From assembly GCA_022539475.1 (NCBI GenBank), contig VCMS01000187.1, forward strand, positions 1-64,000: a stretch of DNA of 64,000 bases, given 5' to 3'. Position numbers and translations under genes: made by a program. Each line of letters starts with the position of its first letter. Within the stretch, counting starts at the first letter, position 1. Of the stretch, positions 38,785 through 48,978 are shown piece by piece. Source of the stretch: Gracilaria domingensis. Its lineage: Eukaryota; Rhodophyta; Florideophyceae; Gracilariales; Gracilariaceae. The notes below the pieces were generated by a model, which did not search any database, was not told the DNA's origin, and saw nothing but the letters and a program-made list of their open reading frames with translations.

Positions 38785-40742
38785 ATGACAACTGGAACTG
38801 AAGAGGTTCGTATGACACCAAAACCTTCATGTCCCCGGCCGATACCGAAGACCGGAGCTACTGGGGCGCGGGTTACGCCGCCCAGTGGATCTGGACAACA
38901 AGGGACAATGACGAGAAGTCGTGAGAGCCCTAGTATATTAAGATCGTCACGTCCATCCCTGTCTTCCCCTCTTTCCAGAACGGGGGCCGTTGCAGCTCGT
39001 ACGAGGCCCAACTCATCTGATATACCATGCCATGGAGGAGGACAGACACGGGAGTTGGAGCTCGGAGCCGTGCCAAGGGTGGACACAGAACGCCTGCAGC
39101 CTCTCGTTTCTAAGGGTATGGCACATGAGGATAGATCCGATAACGAAATAACACCGAATCCTGCGGCATTACCGGGGCCTGTCGCCGAAGAAGCTATGGA
39201 AATAAAGGAAGATATCCAAACTGGTGTGAATTCAAGCTCTATGAACAGACCTGATCTTTTAAATGAACTGAATTGCTTGAAAGAAAAGGTTAAGACGCTG
39301 CAAGAGAACTTGATGGTTCGGGGAATTCTAGTGAAGGTCGCCCAAGAGCAGAGTAAGGCTTTGAAAAAGAGGCTTGAAGAGAAGGATCTAGTCATGGAAG
39401 GGCTAAGAGGGGCACTGAAACAGGAGGGAGATAGGAGTACACGTGCTGGTGAACCTGGGCAGACAGGTCGAAAGAAGAATAAAATTGAGGTGTGCGACGA
39501 GTTTCGAGGGGTTGCTCGAGCAGTGTATCACAACATGTTGACGTGGGCAAGGAGAGAAACAAGTGAGCTATGGCTCGAAGGTGAGTCGCTCACCCGAAAT
39601 TGGGATAACCGTGCCGAGAAGGTGGAAGACGCAACTGAGAGTGGGGAAGGGCTTATTGAGCCGGAGAAAGGTGGTTCATACATGGTTCCTAAAAACCCCG
39701 TGGAGCTCTTGGGCAGTTTTGGCATGTTCACACCGTCGGTAGAGGGGGGCCAGATGCTTTGCTGAAGAAAATGGTTGAAAGCGAGTTGAAGGAGTTGAGC
39801 TGGGAAGGTATTAGAAAAGCATCTCTTACCGACAGGTGTATACTGGAACTTTGTGCAGATATGTGCCTTAGGCAGAGAATGCGGCAGGCCATGAGTGACG
39901 TCTTGGGCGTTCGTAAGAGAAATACGAGGGATAAACTATTTCTGCTCCTGGGGTACGATCTGATTTGGAGAAGAACAAAGCTGGTAGAAGAGAATGCTGA
40001 CGAACTCACAATGCAGTTGAAGGAAGCGCAGGAGAACATACTGCGTCTTGACGAAAATGGTGTACCGAACACTTCATGGTGGAGAAAAGCCCCATTTGTT
40101 CGTCTAAAGTACTCCAATGCGGACAATGTCGAGGATATGCCGACGGAAGATCAAGACTTGTTCTTCCGAAACCGTGTCGGGGTACAAGTGCTGAAGGAGT
40201 TTATTGGGTATGATGTGGAAGACAAGGATACGGGCACCTTTTTAGATGGCACAATACTATTGCTCGCACGTTTGGACGCTTGGGTGTTGACGGTTGTGAG
40301 CCTTCTAAGTACGGATGTGTCAAGGGGTGGCCAGAGACAGAAAATGTTTACAAAGAAGTTTGCCCAACTGCTACCTCTGTGTTTAAAGAATGTTCTGGGG
40401 GATGTTAGGCAACGTGTCTTGAGGACCAATTCCAGCGAGTTTCATAATTTTGGAACGACAACGGAAGATTGGACTAAGGTTCTTGGTAATGACATGGGAG
40501 AGGCTACATTTGGATATCGAATGCCGTCGAACGGAAGACTTTACCTCACTGTGAAAGAACAATTTTTTATTGACAGTGTGAGCCGAAGATTGGGGTCTAT
40601 TATCGATTGCTTCGTTGGTGAATGCGAGGAAGGAGATATGGAGTTCAAGGAAATGGACATGAACGATTTCGGAAGTAACACAGGATCACAAGAAAAGGCA
40701 CCACAAGGTGAACATGTAGAGAATGAAGCCCTTAATGTTTAA
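38785..40742 (+). CDS. Coiled-coil protein of the element, two frames joined at a G run
   Basis: 38785-39765 gives a Ser/Pro-rich start and a coiled coil (ELNCLKEKVKTLQENL and a second helix KALKKRLEEKD). 39759-40742 gives a globular helical part with FLLLGYDLIWRRTKLVEE and LFFRNRVGVQVLKEFIGY. The first frame ends at 39765; the -1 frame is open across GAGGGGGGCC near 39745, where a slip would give one protein of about 650 residues. The heptamer G-GGG-GGC is in the right phase for -1 slippage. The stop at 40740-40742 overlaps the stop of the transposase. Function unknown. Confidence 0.55.
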
Positions 40743-43700
40743 GGCTGTACAAGATCAACGTGCTCAGTTGGTCCTTCATCTGAATCATGATAGAATCGAT
40801 TGATGTAGAATCGGTGTTGAAACCATTGAAGTGGAGGAAAAAAAGGTGGAGCAGGGTAGTTTGATCGAACAACATGGACAGATCCCTGTAGTGCAGAAGC
40901 CGGAACCATCCCGTACCAAGGAGTTAACTCTACGATAGTCTCCGCTTTGGAATGACGAGGGAACGGAAGAGTGTGGTTCTTTTCATCGTTTGTAGCCCAC
41001 CGTAAAGATATGCATTTCAATATGTGGTCGATGTTTGTTGCGGGGGGTAAAACCTCGAAATACCGGACGAATGCCACCTCTGGTGCGGTAAGTGCAGAAT
41101 CAAGGAGAGATATTCGAATCAGAGAGACTACCTGGGCAACCCAAGTCTCTGAATCTTCTCCGCTTACCAATACAGTGGAAAACTTTGGCTTTCTACTGGG
41201 ACCAAATGCTGGAGAAGCGAAGACACGTTGGATGATGGGGTATTTGGGTCGTCCCAGCTTAAGTGCCTTAGAAGACGAATCGAAGTGTTCAAGAGTCGGA
41301 ACGAAACCGCCTTTCACGAGGGCCGAATTCACCAGAGTTATCCTTGTCTTTTCTGGGAAGTATGTAATAGAGTGCTCATCCAGTGTTTCTTTCACGAGAC
41401 TGAGGAAAGGAGGAAGGGCCTGTTCACCAATCTGATCAAGAATCGACCTTGTGTCCGTACTTGAGAACATCTCTCTAACAGCAGTCCATGTTTTTGAACT
41501 GGACATACTTGAAACACAATGTTGAAGAGCTCGTAAAGTGAAAGAACGCCCTCTCATTGCAAACCGAGGAAGCTGTGTGGAAGTTCCTGGTAAACCTGGA
41601 TTACGCTGGTAAGGAGTATTGCCATTCCATTGCTTTCTAACATGTCCGTGCTCAATGGAGCGAATAGTCTCCTCCACAGCCGTTGCTGTTCTTCTGGACG
41701 TCTTTTTGTAGTGTCTCTTAAATAGCAGGTGTGCATGTTCGTATATGCCTGCGCAGTAGTACTTGATACTTCCCAGACGGCGAATATCGTCCACGAGATG
41801 ATCGAGAAGATGAAACTTCAGAGTTCCCAGTCTGGAGGGATGAAAATGCGCCAGAGTCTTTGTTGCGGAACGCTTGAAGGCTTCAATCTCCGAACTAAGA
41901 CACAGGAGAGAGCTTTCAGTCCAATACGGGTCACGATTGTATCTGAATAAGGTCGAGAGCAAGTCCGAATACTGAGAGAAAACGGTTGTGATTGGGGCAA
42001 CGTCCTGTTCTCCACAGCATATGTCAAAGAATGCTCCTATGAAGGGAAAGACCATGTCAAGTGCTTTGTAGTTTTTGGCCTCCAGCATTCCACGGAGACC
42101 GTCTTTCGTGAAGATACCATTCAAAGATTTGCCTTTCTCCTGCGTGGAGAAATCGATATGTAAACATTTGGCAGAAGAATCGCGTTCTATGGCAGCTAGA
42201 ATTGCGTTTGCATGGTTGAGAAGTTGGGTGCGTATCGTTCGAAATGAACGCGATGCAGATGTTCCTATTGTGGTGCACAGGGTGTCTGACTGCAGTCTCT
42301 CGATTGTGGCCGTTTTTATCAACTTTGAGATGCCGAGATGCAAGTTGTGTAATGGTTTGAATGAGAACAGACTGTATGGAGACAATCCCGGGATCATTCC
42401 AAGGCTTACGGAAGTTTCGAGGAACGAAGGAATGAGAGATATGGAATTTGAACGCATCAGAGTATCCGCTTGAGATCTCCTCTCCCTCGCACAACGTGGA
42501 CGTCTTTCCGCCTCGTCTTTTTGTGCATGTTGCAAGATAGCTGTGTATGTCTTTCGGATGCTTTTCGTGTGCTTTTGAGAACGTCCGTTGAATGAGGTGG
42601 GAATAGGACTGCATAAAGATGAGCGAGGGGCTTTGCATCTATGACATGGGCTTTCCGTTTTGGTCCCATGAAGAATGGACAGAATGTCCTTAGCCTCAGG
42701 AATATAGGCACAATAACTTGCGAGCAGAGGATGGCACACTCGACTTAGTTTGTCTTCCCCGATGAACTGAAAACCTTTCTGCGTGAGATTTAGAATGGGC
42801 TCCAGGACTTGACGAAGAGATTCTTGAAAGATTTGCATCCTGGACTCGCGTAGAGACTTGCTAGAAACAAATGGCATTGCGTCTGCTTCAGATGCGGAAA
42901 CCTCGATCAGTGTGGTAGGGAAGTATGCCACTACTGTGAGGTCATCACGGATACACTTACGGCGAAGCTCGTCGGAGAAGTTGAGAAATATGAGGTGAAG
43001 AGGATAGGCGGTAACCGATGTTTGCTTTAGAGTTGTTGAAGACTTATCGGTGTATACCTGCAGAAGACCTACGAAAGATTCACTGTAACTTATTTCTTGG
43101 GAGTACCACACTATTCTACTATCCAAAGAGCCCATGACTATTTCCTTAAGTTTTGAGGTGGCGTCTCTTGCGAGAGAGCCGGACATGGGGTGAGATATTT
43201 TCGTGGAGTGGGTCTGAGGTATAGGGTGGAAGAATGTGTTTTCGTTGTTAGCCAACTGGAGCTGTTTCACAAGTGTCTGAACGGGGTCTCTCGTGTAGAG
43301 GGTGGCGCTGAACTTACATCCTTCTGGCGAGACATTTCTGCGATTGAAACCGTCCTTTGAGGCGTATCGTTCGAAAATGGCGTTCTTCAGTTCTGTACAG
43401 CGCTTGGAACTTGTTATGGTCTCGTTGAATCGCTTTTGCGAGAATCGCGGGTCCCGAAGTAGCCCAATTAGCTCGTCAGCCTCACGATGACCAAGGTCGG
43501 AAGCTACTGAAGCCAGACAAACCGTGAGATAATCCATATGCAAATCACCGAGGGTCTCCTCAGAAGGCACTGGGCGGGAACTGCTTCCGTGTTCTCGCTC
43601 TAATGACGCGGGACCCGGGGATGGAGAAACACAATGCGAAGTGTCCGGAATGGGAGGGGCGCACGGAGTGGGGTCGACGATGTCCTCGGACACCGGAGGC

Positions 43701-43918
43701 TCGGGAAGGCGACAAGGGGCAGTGACCGTTTCGGAAGATGCGGGCGCGGGTGCGGAAAGCTTGAGACGTTTGCTTCTCCGAATGGGCCGGGTATTGTCGT
43801 CTTCCAGCGCTGCTTTCAGACGAAACGGGCAATTGTTGACATGCTGTTGAAGAGATAAGACTCCTCGGCGAGTAACGAAGGGGCACCCACGCTTCTTATG
43901 TGTACAGTAGTAGACCAT
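40739..43918 (-). CDS. Plavaka/KDZ-like (CACTA-related) transposase
   Basis: 1059 residues, uninterrupted. Residues 5-30 form a C2HC zinc finger (YCTHKKRGC, then LSLQQHVNNC). After a disordered stretch comes the family core: SVTAYPLHLIFLN-SDELRRK, AYFPTTLIEV, RQVLEPILN, then GEDKLSRVCHPLLASYCAYIPEAKDIL, and a CHRCKAPRS cysteine motif. FKPLHNLHLGISK corresponds to the D-LH-LH-G block; the first position is Pro here, not Asp. LKFHLLDHLVDDIRRLGSIK and KRHYKKTSRR follow. Order and spacing match Plavaka-type transposases of fungi. It looks whole and so may be recent. The upstream leader is 43919-44100. Confidence 0.75.
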   Translation of the reverse strand: MVYYCTHKKRGCPFVTRRGVLSLQQHVNNCPFRLKAALEDDNTRPIRRSKRLKLSAPAPASSETVTAPCRLPEPPVSEDIVDPTPCAPPIPDTSHCVSPSPGPASLEREHGSSSRPVPSEETLGDLHMDYLTVCLASVASDLGHREADELIGLLRDPRFSQKRFNETITSSKRCTELKNAIFERYASKDGFNRRNVSPEGCKFSATLYTRDPVQTLVKQLQLANNENTFFHPIPQTHSTKISHPMSGSLARDATSKLKEIVMGSLDSRIVWYSQEISYSESFVGLLQVYTDKSSTTLKQTSVTAYPLHLIFLNFSDELRRKCIRDDLTVVAYFPTTLIEVSASEADAMPFVSSKSLRESRMQIFQESLRQVLEPILNLTQKGFQFIGEDKLSRVCHPLLASYCAYIPEAKDILSILHGTKTESPCHRCKAPRSSLCSPIPTSFNGRSQKHTKSIRKTYTAILQHAQKDEAERRPRCARERRSQADTLMRSNSISLIPSFLETSVSLGMIPGLSPYSLFSFKPLHNLHLGISKLIKTATIERLQSDTLCTTIGTSASRSFRTIRTQLLNHANAILAAIERDSSAKCLHIDFSTQEKGKSLNGIFTKDGLRGMLEAKNYKALDMVFPFIGAFFDICCGEQDVAPITTVFSQYSDLLSTLFRYNRDPYWTESSLLCLSSEIEAFKRSATKTLAHFHPSRLGTLKFHLLDHLVDDIRRLGSIKYYCAGIYEHAHLLFKRHYKKTSRRTATAVEETIRSIEHGHVRKQWNGNTPYQRNPGLPGTSTQLPRFAMRGRSFTLRALQHCVSSMSSSKTWTAVREMFSSTDTRSILDQIGEQALPPFLSLVKETLDEHSITYFPEKTRITLVNSALVKGGFVPTLEHFDSSSKALKLGRPKYPIIQRVFASPAFGPSRKPKFSTVLVSGEDSETWVAQVVSLIRISLLDSALTAPEVAFVRYFEVLPPATNIDHILKCISLRWATNDEKNHTLPFPRHSKAETIVELTPWYGMVPASALQGSVHVVRSNYPAPPFFPPLQWFQHRFYINRFYHDSDEGPTEHVDLVQP

Positions 43919-44280
43919 CGAAAGAAGAAATGAAGGAGAAACGACGACAAAGACGGCAGAAGAAGGTCCTTCGAGGAGAGAAGGAGGTCATGCGTCAGTC
44001 AAGTTCGACGTCAAGCTGAGAACGGAGAATATATTTTGAGTTTAAATCACGTGCTTTCGTTCAAAAAGGAACGTAAATACACGTCGACCTCAACACAAGA
44101 GTGTACTTCTCGTATTATCTACCACTGGTTATAAACCTGTGGTTTCCCAACGTTGTACGCTGTACACTTGTCCAATCTCGCACAGAAAAATAAATCTCTT
44201 CCCTCCGCCGCCGCCGCCGCCCGTCCGACGTCCGACCTTTTGTTACCGTCGTGATCCGTGCCATCCTCGCGTTCTACTCC
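43919..44280. other. Transposase leader and right flank of the element
   Basis: Purine-rich leader (AAAGAAGAAATGAAGGAG type), then AT-rich sequence. The right terminus of the element should lie here; ACCACTGGTTATAAACC near 44123 starts with CACTG, as CACTA-type ends do, but I found no partner on the left. Confidence 0.35.
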
Positions 44281-44288
44281 GCTCCGTG

Positions 44289-44342
44289 GTACTTTTTTCC
44301 GCCCTCGCACTCGCTACGAAGCGCGAGGGCGGAAAAAAGTAC
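44289..44342. repeat. Perfect hairpin, 20-base arms
   Basis: GTACTTTTTTCCGCCCTCGC and its exact reverse complement with a 14-base loop. Confidence 0.9.
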
Positions 44343-44613
44343 GACGGATTACGAAGTAGCGTGCTGAGAATGGATTCCATTAAGCGGAAATGAAGCGTAC
44401 CTCATTCTCTTTCTCCGCCCTCGTCGGACGCCTCCATAAAGCGGACAGCATCCGTATCTCACGGATGTATTCCGTGCAGTCTTTCCGTGCAGTCTTTTCG
44501 TACGTGCTTCCATTTCCTTCTACGTATCTTTGTTCTAAACCAACCAATCCTCACCACGTCTCTTCGCGCTCTGCGACATGTAAACGGCAGGAAAAAGGCT
44601 TTGGGTTACTTTT

Positions 44614-45450
44614 GCGAGTTACTAGGTCCCTCGACTTTTCTAGCGCAATCTTTCTGTTCTGCTCTTATCAATGGTACGTTCTATCGCATTTCAACTGTAC
44701 AGGTACGACCAATTTCATTTCGTCTCTCAAGATCGATCTCTGGATGTTCGGGATAGGCGATTCTGGTACTTGGTTGGGACATAGGCTGCTCTCTCGTTTA
44801 TCGCATCTTGCGGTATGTTTGCTGCATGGGCATTCTTGGTGTCCTTGGTTGTGAGTTCTCGCTTCGACACCTTTTCGCGCTTTACGATGATGGTGGGCTG
44901 GTAATCTAACCGATCCCTTTCCTTCTTCTTCTTCCGTTTGCGAGTTACTAGGTCCCTCGACTTTTCTAGCGCAACGTTTCTGTTTTGCTCTTATCAATGG
45001 TACGTTCTATCGCATTTCAACTGTATCCAACGGAGCATTGACTAACATATGGATACTTTCTGCTTGCGTATACAGGTAAACGACCAATTTCATTTCGTCT
45101 CTCAAGATCGATCTCTGGCTGTTCGGGATAGGCGATTCTGGTACTTGGTTGGGACATAGGCTGCTCTTTCGTTTATCGCATCTTGAGGTATGTTTGCTGC
45201 ATGGGCATTCTTGGTGACCTTGGTTGTGAGTTCTCGCTTCGACACCTTTCGCGCTTTACGATGATGGTGGGCTGGTAATCTAACCGATCCCTTTCCTTCT
45301 TCTTTTTCATTTTGCGAGTTACTAGGTCCCTCGACTTTTATAGCGCAACGTTTCTTTTTTGCTTTATCAATGGTACGTTCCATCGCATTTCAAATGTATC
45401 CAACGGATCATTGACTAACTTATGGATACTTTACGCTTGCGTATACAGGT
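44614..45450. repeat. Three tandem units of about 325-375 bases with an intron-like segment
   Basis: Units begin with GCGAGTTACTAGGTCCCTCG at about 44614, 44939 and 45314. Units 2 and 3 hold a segment of about 52 bases with GTATCC, a TTGACTAAC branch-type motif, a pyrimidine stretch and TATACAG. In unit 1 nearly all of that segment is missing, leaving CTGTACAGG. The repeats look like duplicated pieces of a gene with a small intron. Frames on the minus strand that share EGPSNSQ and RLPAHHHRKARK are probably chance openings, as the splice signals are on the plus strand. Confidence 0.65.
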
Positions 45451-45496
45451 AAATGACTTTTGATGCGTACGTAGCTCACGAGTTGCAGGTGCAGGT

Positions 45497-45545
45497 TCCT
45501 CAAGTAGGGAACCATGCATCTGGGCATGGTTCCCTACATGAGGAA
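45497..45545. repeat. Hairpin, 22-base arms with one mismatch
   Basis: TTCCTCAAGTAGGGAACCAT against ATGGTTCCCTACATGAGGAA, loop about five bases. Confidence 0.85.
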
Positions 45546-45547
45546 CG

Positions 45548-45580
45548 GAGAGGATGAGGCGCTTCGCGCCTCATCCTCTC
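45548..45580. repeat. Perfect hairpin, 15-base arms, loop TTC
   Basis: GAGAGGATGAGGCGC, TTC, then the exact reverse complement. It follows directly on the previous hairpin. Confidence 0.9.
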
Positions 45581-45626
45581 GGAGTGCGTATTTGTTCTAC
45601 CGATACAGCCGATGGTGGACGTGCAG

Positions 45627-45646
45627 TCTGCGGCATCTGCCGCAGA
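45627..45646. repeat. Short perfect hairpin, 9-base arms
   Basis: TCTGCGGCA, TC, TGCCGCAGA. Third in a row within 150 bases. Confidence 0.75.
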
Positions 45647-45649
45647 TTG

Positions 45650-47598
45650 CGCCTACACCCGCTCCATCATGGGGATATGGTACATGTAATATAGCGAAGT
45701 AGTGGTTAGCAAAAGCGGTCGATAGAAGAAGAGATACGAATAAAACGGTATGATTTCATAATGGGCATCATCTGTACTAGCACTAGTATTCCATGCGTTG
45801 CAGGGTATCATTCCGCAGAAGGTATCGTGTAATGTGCACCTTAATGGAAACTGAACCTAGACTTCGCGAAATACAGTTCAGGTAGCCCTCGACTAAAGAA
45901 CTAGCACGAGTGGAAAACCCACCAGTATTTACTGCACAGCGATTCTGGACGACCCAAGCAATTATCTCCAAATTTTGAAATAATTGATCTCGATATTTTT
46001 TCAAAAACTTTACTGGACGACCCTTGCCAATTTCTGGACGACCCTCGCCAAAAACTAGCATCTGCAAGAGACAGACGTTCGAAGGCGATGGGCAAACGAC
46101 GCTGTGGGTTTCCAGTGGAAAAGTTCATCGTCTCGATGAATACCATTCTGCGACGCTTACACTTCGAAGAAATCGAGCGCATGGTTATGACCAAAGGCGT
46201 ACTGCCTGCTGTAAGTGCTGCCTTCTTCACTAGGCCTCCCGCCGGCGCGTGCACATGCACGGTGCAAGAAAGGGTTATATGAAACATCATAACGGGGTTG
46301 TACTTGTGTGACTTATGCGAAGAACATGAGAAGTTATGCCATTGTTGCAGGCGCGTGCAAGTGCACCCCAATGTACCTTAATCTGCGCGATTGAAGATTC
46401 AGAGCCGATTGTTCGAGTGGCTTTGAGACTCGTTTAGTACCATCCATGCATTTAAAAGTGGGGTTTCTGTTTTGATGACTGTCAGGGAAAGTCCACAAGC
46501 AAAGAAATTGCCACAATATGAAGTAGTCTAGAAAGTAGCTATGGGAGGACAGTATACCACTCCATGAGTTAGAAGTAATACAAATTTTCTGCGTTTCTAC
46601 GAGCAAAGTTCTTCCACGAGCAACGCGGTCAACGAAAACGTATTCGCCTTGGATGGGTGCAGACGGCTTGCGGCTTCCTTGTCTGGAACGCCAGCCATCT
46701 CAGCAGTTTTCAAGTTCGTTTTGAACGCCTTTCCCGCGTCTATTGTCACATTTAGGGCCTTCTGCGTACAATTCCTCACCAAATGTTCGCACATTCCTAG
46801 CATTGACATATGTTTTCTCCTTTTTCTCAACAGTAATTTGATCCCTTACTTCTTCCATTGTGTTCAGTTCATCAATAATGCTAGCACCTTCTTTTGCAAA
46901 TCTGACACCAGTTCGTGTGCGTTCACACTCACAGCAGTAGCATCATTGTTAAAATGACGGACGTCGGTCTTGGCATTCACAGCTGTCTCCACCGTGTCTT
47001 TAAACAAGTGAGAAGACGTGCATGATCTAGCCCTCGCCGTAAAATGGCTTTCAATAGGTGCGCGCTCGCTCGAGATCGTAGTTTTTATTGCAGTGTACAC
47101 TGAACAGGTTGATCTCTCGCAATTTTCATATCCCAGACAGTCGCACGTATATCACGCTTGACACCAATCCAGGAAACACAAGCTACCGCCTTGATACTTC
47201 AGGCATGGTCCTGACAAAGCAGCCTGTGAGCACGGGCACCAGTCTTCTTCAATAATGACACATTCCGAGCTTCAAGAGCAATGCAACGTGTGCAACGAAT
47301 ATTGCACAGATCTTGATTGACCCTTTCCGGTTTCCAAATTTGTAAACTCATGGAATGGCCCTTAGGGGCGTTCCAGCAGTTGATGTGATTGCGAAAAAGA
47401 AAAACTGAACAAGAGGCAAACCAATCGAAATTGAACATGTTGGGTAGATGCTATTTCTTCGTTCGTTTCCGTCTGGCGATTCCGCTGTTCTCCAGACAGA
47501 AACGGACCACACCACGTTCTGCGCATGCACCCCGTAAGTGGAAGGACTAGTCTTCCTGGTCTCCCAAATGCACCCGTCCCTAGTCATTCTCGAGTTAT
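45650..47598. other. Decayed, unrecognised sequence
   Basis: Short frames on both strands (45783-46067, 46597-46830 and 47199-47438 on minus; 46088-46282 on plus). TGGACGACCC repeats three times at 45948-46040. Probably transposon debris; no domain can be named. Confidence 0.4.
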
Positions 47599-48978
47599 GT
47601 GCGCAACCGCACGCCGGTAGAAAGAAGCATGAGCTCTACTGCAAGCCTTAAAAATGACGCACCTTGTACACCCAAAGCCCAAACAGAGAGCACTGCATCA
47701 CACACAACCGGACCAGTATTAGTGACGCCGACAAATGTGCTAAATGTAGTGCCAAACACACTAGAAAAATCGACCGCTCTCCTGCAACACCACAAGTTTT
47801 ATACGGCCGATTGCAAGCAGGCTTTAAAACAGCTACATATTATCGGAGCTCAAAATGCAAAGCTTAGCACGAAGAGAATTGTCATTGGGACAAAACTCGT
47901 GCAGCGCGAAATAGAGTTAGGTGATCTTTGCAACCTAATGGATGGATCTTACGATCCAAGCGATCCGGTGTACTTCCGGTTATTGCACATACAAGGCACA
48001 ACGGTGCGCATCACCAAAACGTCATCAGGAGAAGAGGCTGTTCATTGGAGCAGTGGTGACAAGCCCGTTATCAAAGGTGGAAAAATACAGATTGGACAGC
48101 CTCATGGGCTCCGCAATGATCGATTACCTGATGGACGCCGCCCGTCTTTTGAAGCAAATGAATACTGTCGACTGCTACACGTTCTAGGAGACACAAGAAT
48201 GGCGTCAACAACGCAAAGATTAATGCGTTGCCTCACACGAGAAGAGCATGATGCTGACACAGTTGATCTCTGGACGGAAAGAGTTGCTCCCCTATTTAAT
48301 GATGTTACATTCAAACCAGAACCGGTGCGAACATTCTGTGGAGGAGTTGCTTTGAGTGACATTATAGGTATTGACCCTTCAGCAAGACCATATTTGCGGG
48401 ACGGTAGTGTGCTTAAAAGGAAGTTCGGAGAATTTAAAAGCTTTTACGGTACCTGCAAGTCTCGCTTCGAAAGCTCTGGTCAGGGAGATCCAGAAAGGTT
48501 CGTTTATTACTCCGGTGGTCGGACCTATATTATGTACGCCCATTGCTTCCTGCAGCTGCATCCAATAATGGCTCCTTTGGCAACTCGAGCGCTAAGTTTT
48601 GACGCACAGAGAGAGGAAGGGGTTGCGGAAGGCGTGCGACCGAATGTCTCCAGTTCCACCATAGTGCATGAGCACAAGCGTAAAAAGCAAAGACTTGTAT
48701 CCGAAGGGCACGGTGCAGCAATAAATGAGCTGATTTCTGCTCTGCAACCGCCGGATGAGGTCGTGACAAAAGACCTCGAAGCGGCAGAGCGTGAAAAAAT
48801 GGTGTACGAAGCGCTACATGCAAGGGAGCGTTGGAACAATGCGGCAATGAGCGCTATCGAGAGAGCGAAATATTTAATGGAAAAGGCAACAGACGATAAG
48901 GAAAGAGATGCGATACGTAGAACGCTTCAACGATCTATTGAAAGCCTTGCCGCAGGACCTCGTTCATCGCTGGTCTAG
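47599..48978 (+). CDS. Unrecognised 459-residue protein
   Basis: Uninterrupted frame; the first ATG is codon 11 (47629), because the first codon read is not a clear ATG context. The N-terminus is Thr/Ser-rich. The centre has LTREEHDADTVDLWTERV, PLFND-TFKPEPV and IDPSARPYLRDG--LKRKFGEF, a layout I associate with DNA-binding partner proteins of protist transposons, without certainty. The C-terminus is a long charged helix (ALHARERWNNAAMSAIERAK). No neighbour in the same orientation. It could be a domesticated or still mobile element's accessory gene. Confidence 0.55.
   Translation: MRNRTPVERSMSSTASLKNDAPCTPKAQTESTASHTTGPVLVTPTNVLNVVPNTLEKSTALLQHHKFYTADCKQALKQLHIIGAQNAKLSTKRIVIGTKLVQREIELGDLCNLMDGSYDPSDPVYFRLLHIQGTTVRITKTSSGEEAVHWSSGDKPVIKGGKIQIGQPHGLRNDRLPDGRRPSFEANEYCRLLHVLGDTRMASTTQRLMRCLTREEHDADTVDLWTERVAPLFNDVTFKPEPVRTFCGGVALSDIIGIDPSARPYLRDGSVLKRKFGEFKSFYGTCKSRFESSGQGDPERFVYYSGGRTYIMYAHCFLQLHPIMAPLATRALSFDAQREEGVAEGVRPNVSSSTIVHEHKRKKQRLVSEGHGAAINELISALQPPDEVVTKDLEAAEREKMVYEALHARERWNNAAMSAIERAKYLMEKATDDKERDAIRRTLQRSIESLAAGPRSSLV

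Larger units (their letters stand above)
29631..43918. mobile_element. Candidate DNA transposon carrying chromatin and DNA modification genes
   Basis: A gene-dense block. Minus: dioxygenase (29631-30971), linker ORFs, ParB-like gene (to 33580). Central palindromic promoter region (33.6-35.06 kb). Plus: nuclear protein, methyltransferase, SET region, coiled-coil protein (35067-40742). Minus: Plavaka/KDZ-like transposase (40739-43918). The transposase overlaps its plus-strand neighbour by stop codons, so they are one unit. Known parallel: KDZ transposons of fungi carry TET/JBP-type dioxygenases. What I infer is that this element carries a wider set: DNA reader, DNA or histone writers, and an oxidative enzyme. 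Terminal repeats and target-site duplications are not identified, so ends are given by the outermost genes. Confidence 0.6.

Noticed and set aside
29631-43918. Giant-virus insertion or Polinton
   Set aside because: Modification genes of this kind occur in giant viruses, but I see no capsid, packaging ATPase, polymerase or integrase genes; a transposase is present instead.
44668-45383. Two similar minus-strand proteins sharing EGPSNSQ and LPAHHHRKARK
   Set aside because: Similarity comes from the tandem DNA repeat; splice signals in it point to the plus strand.
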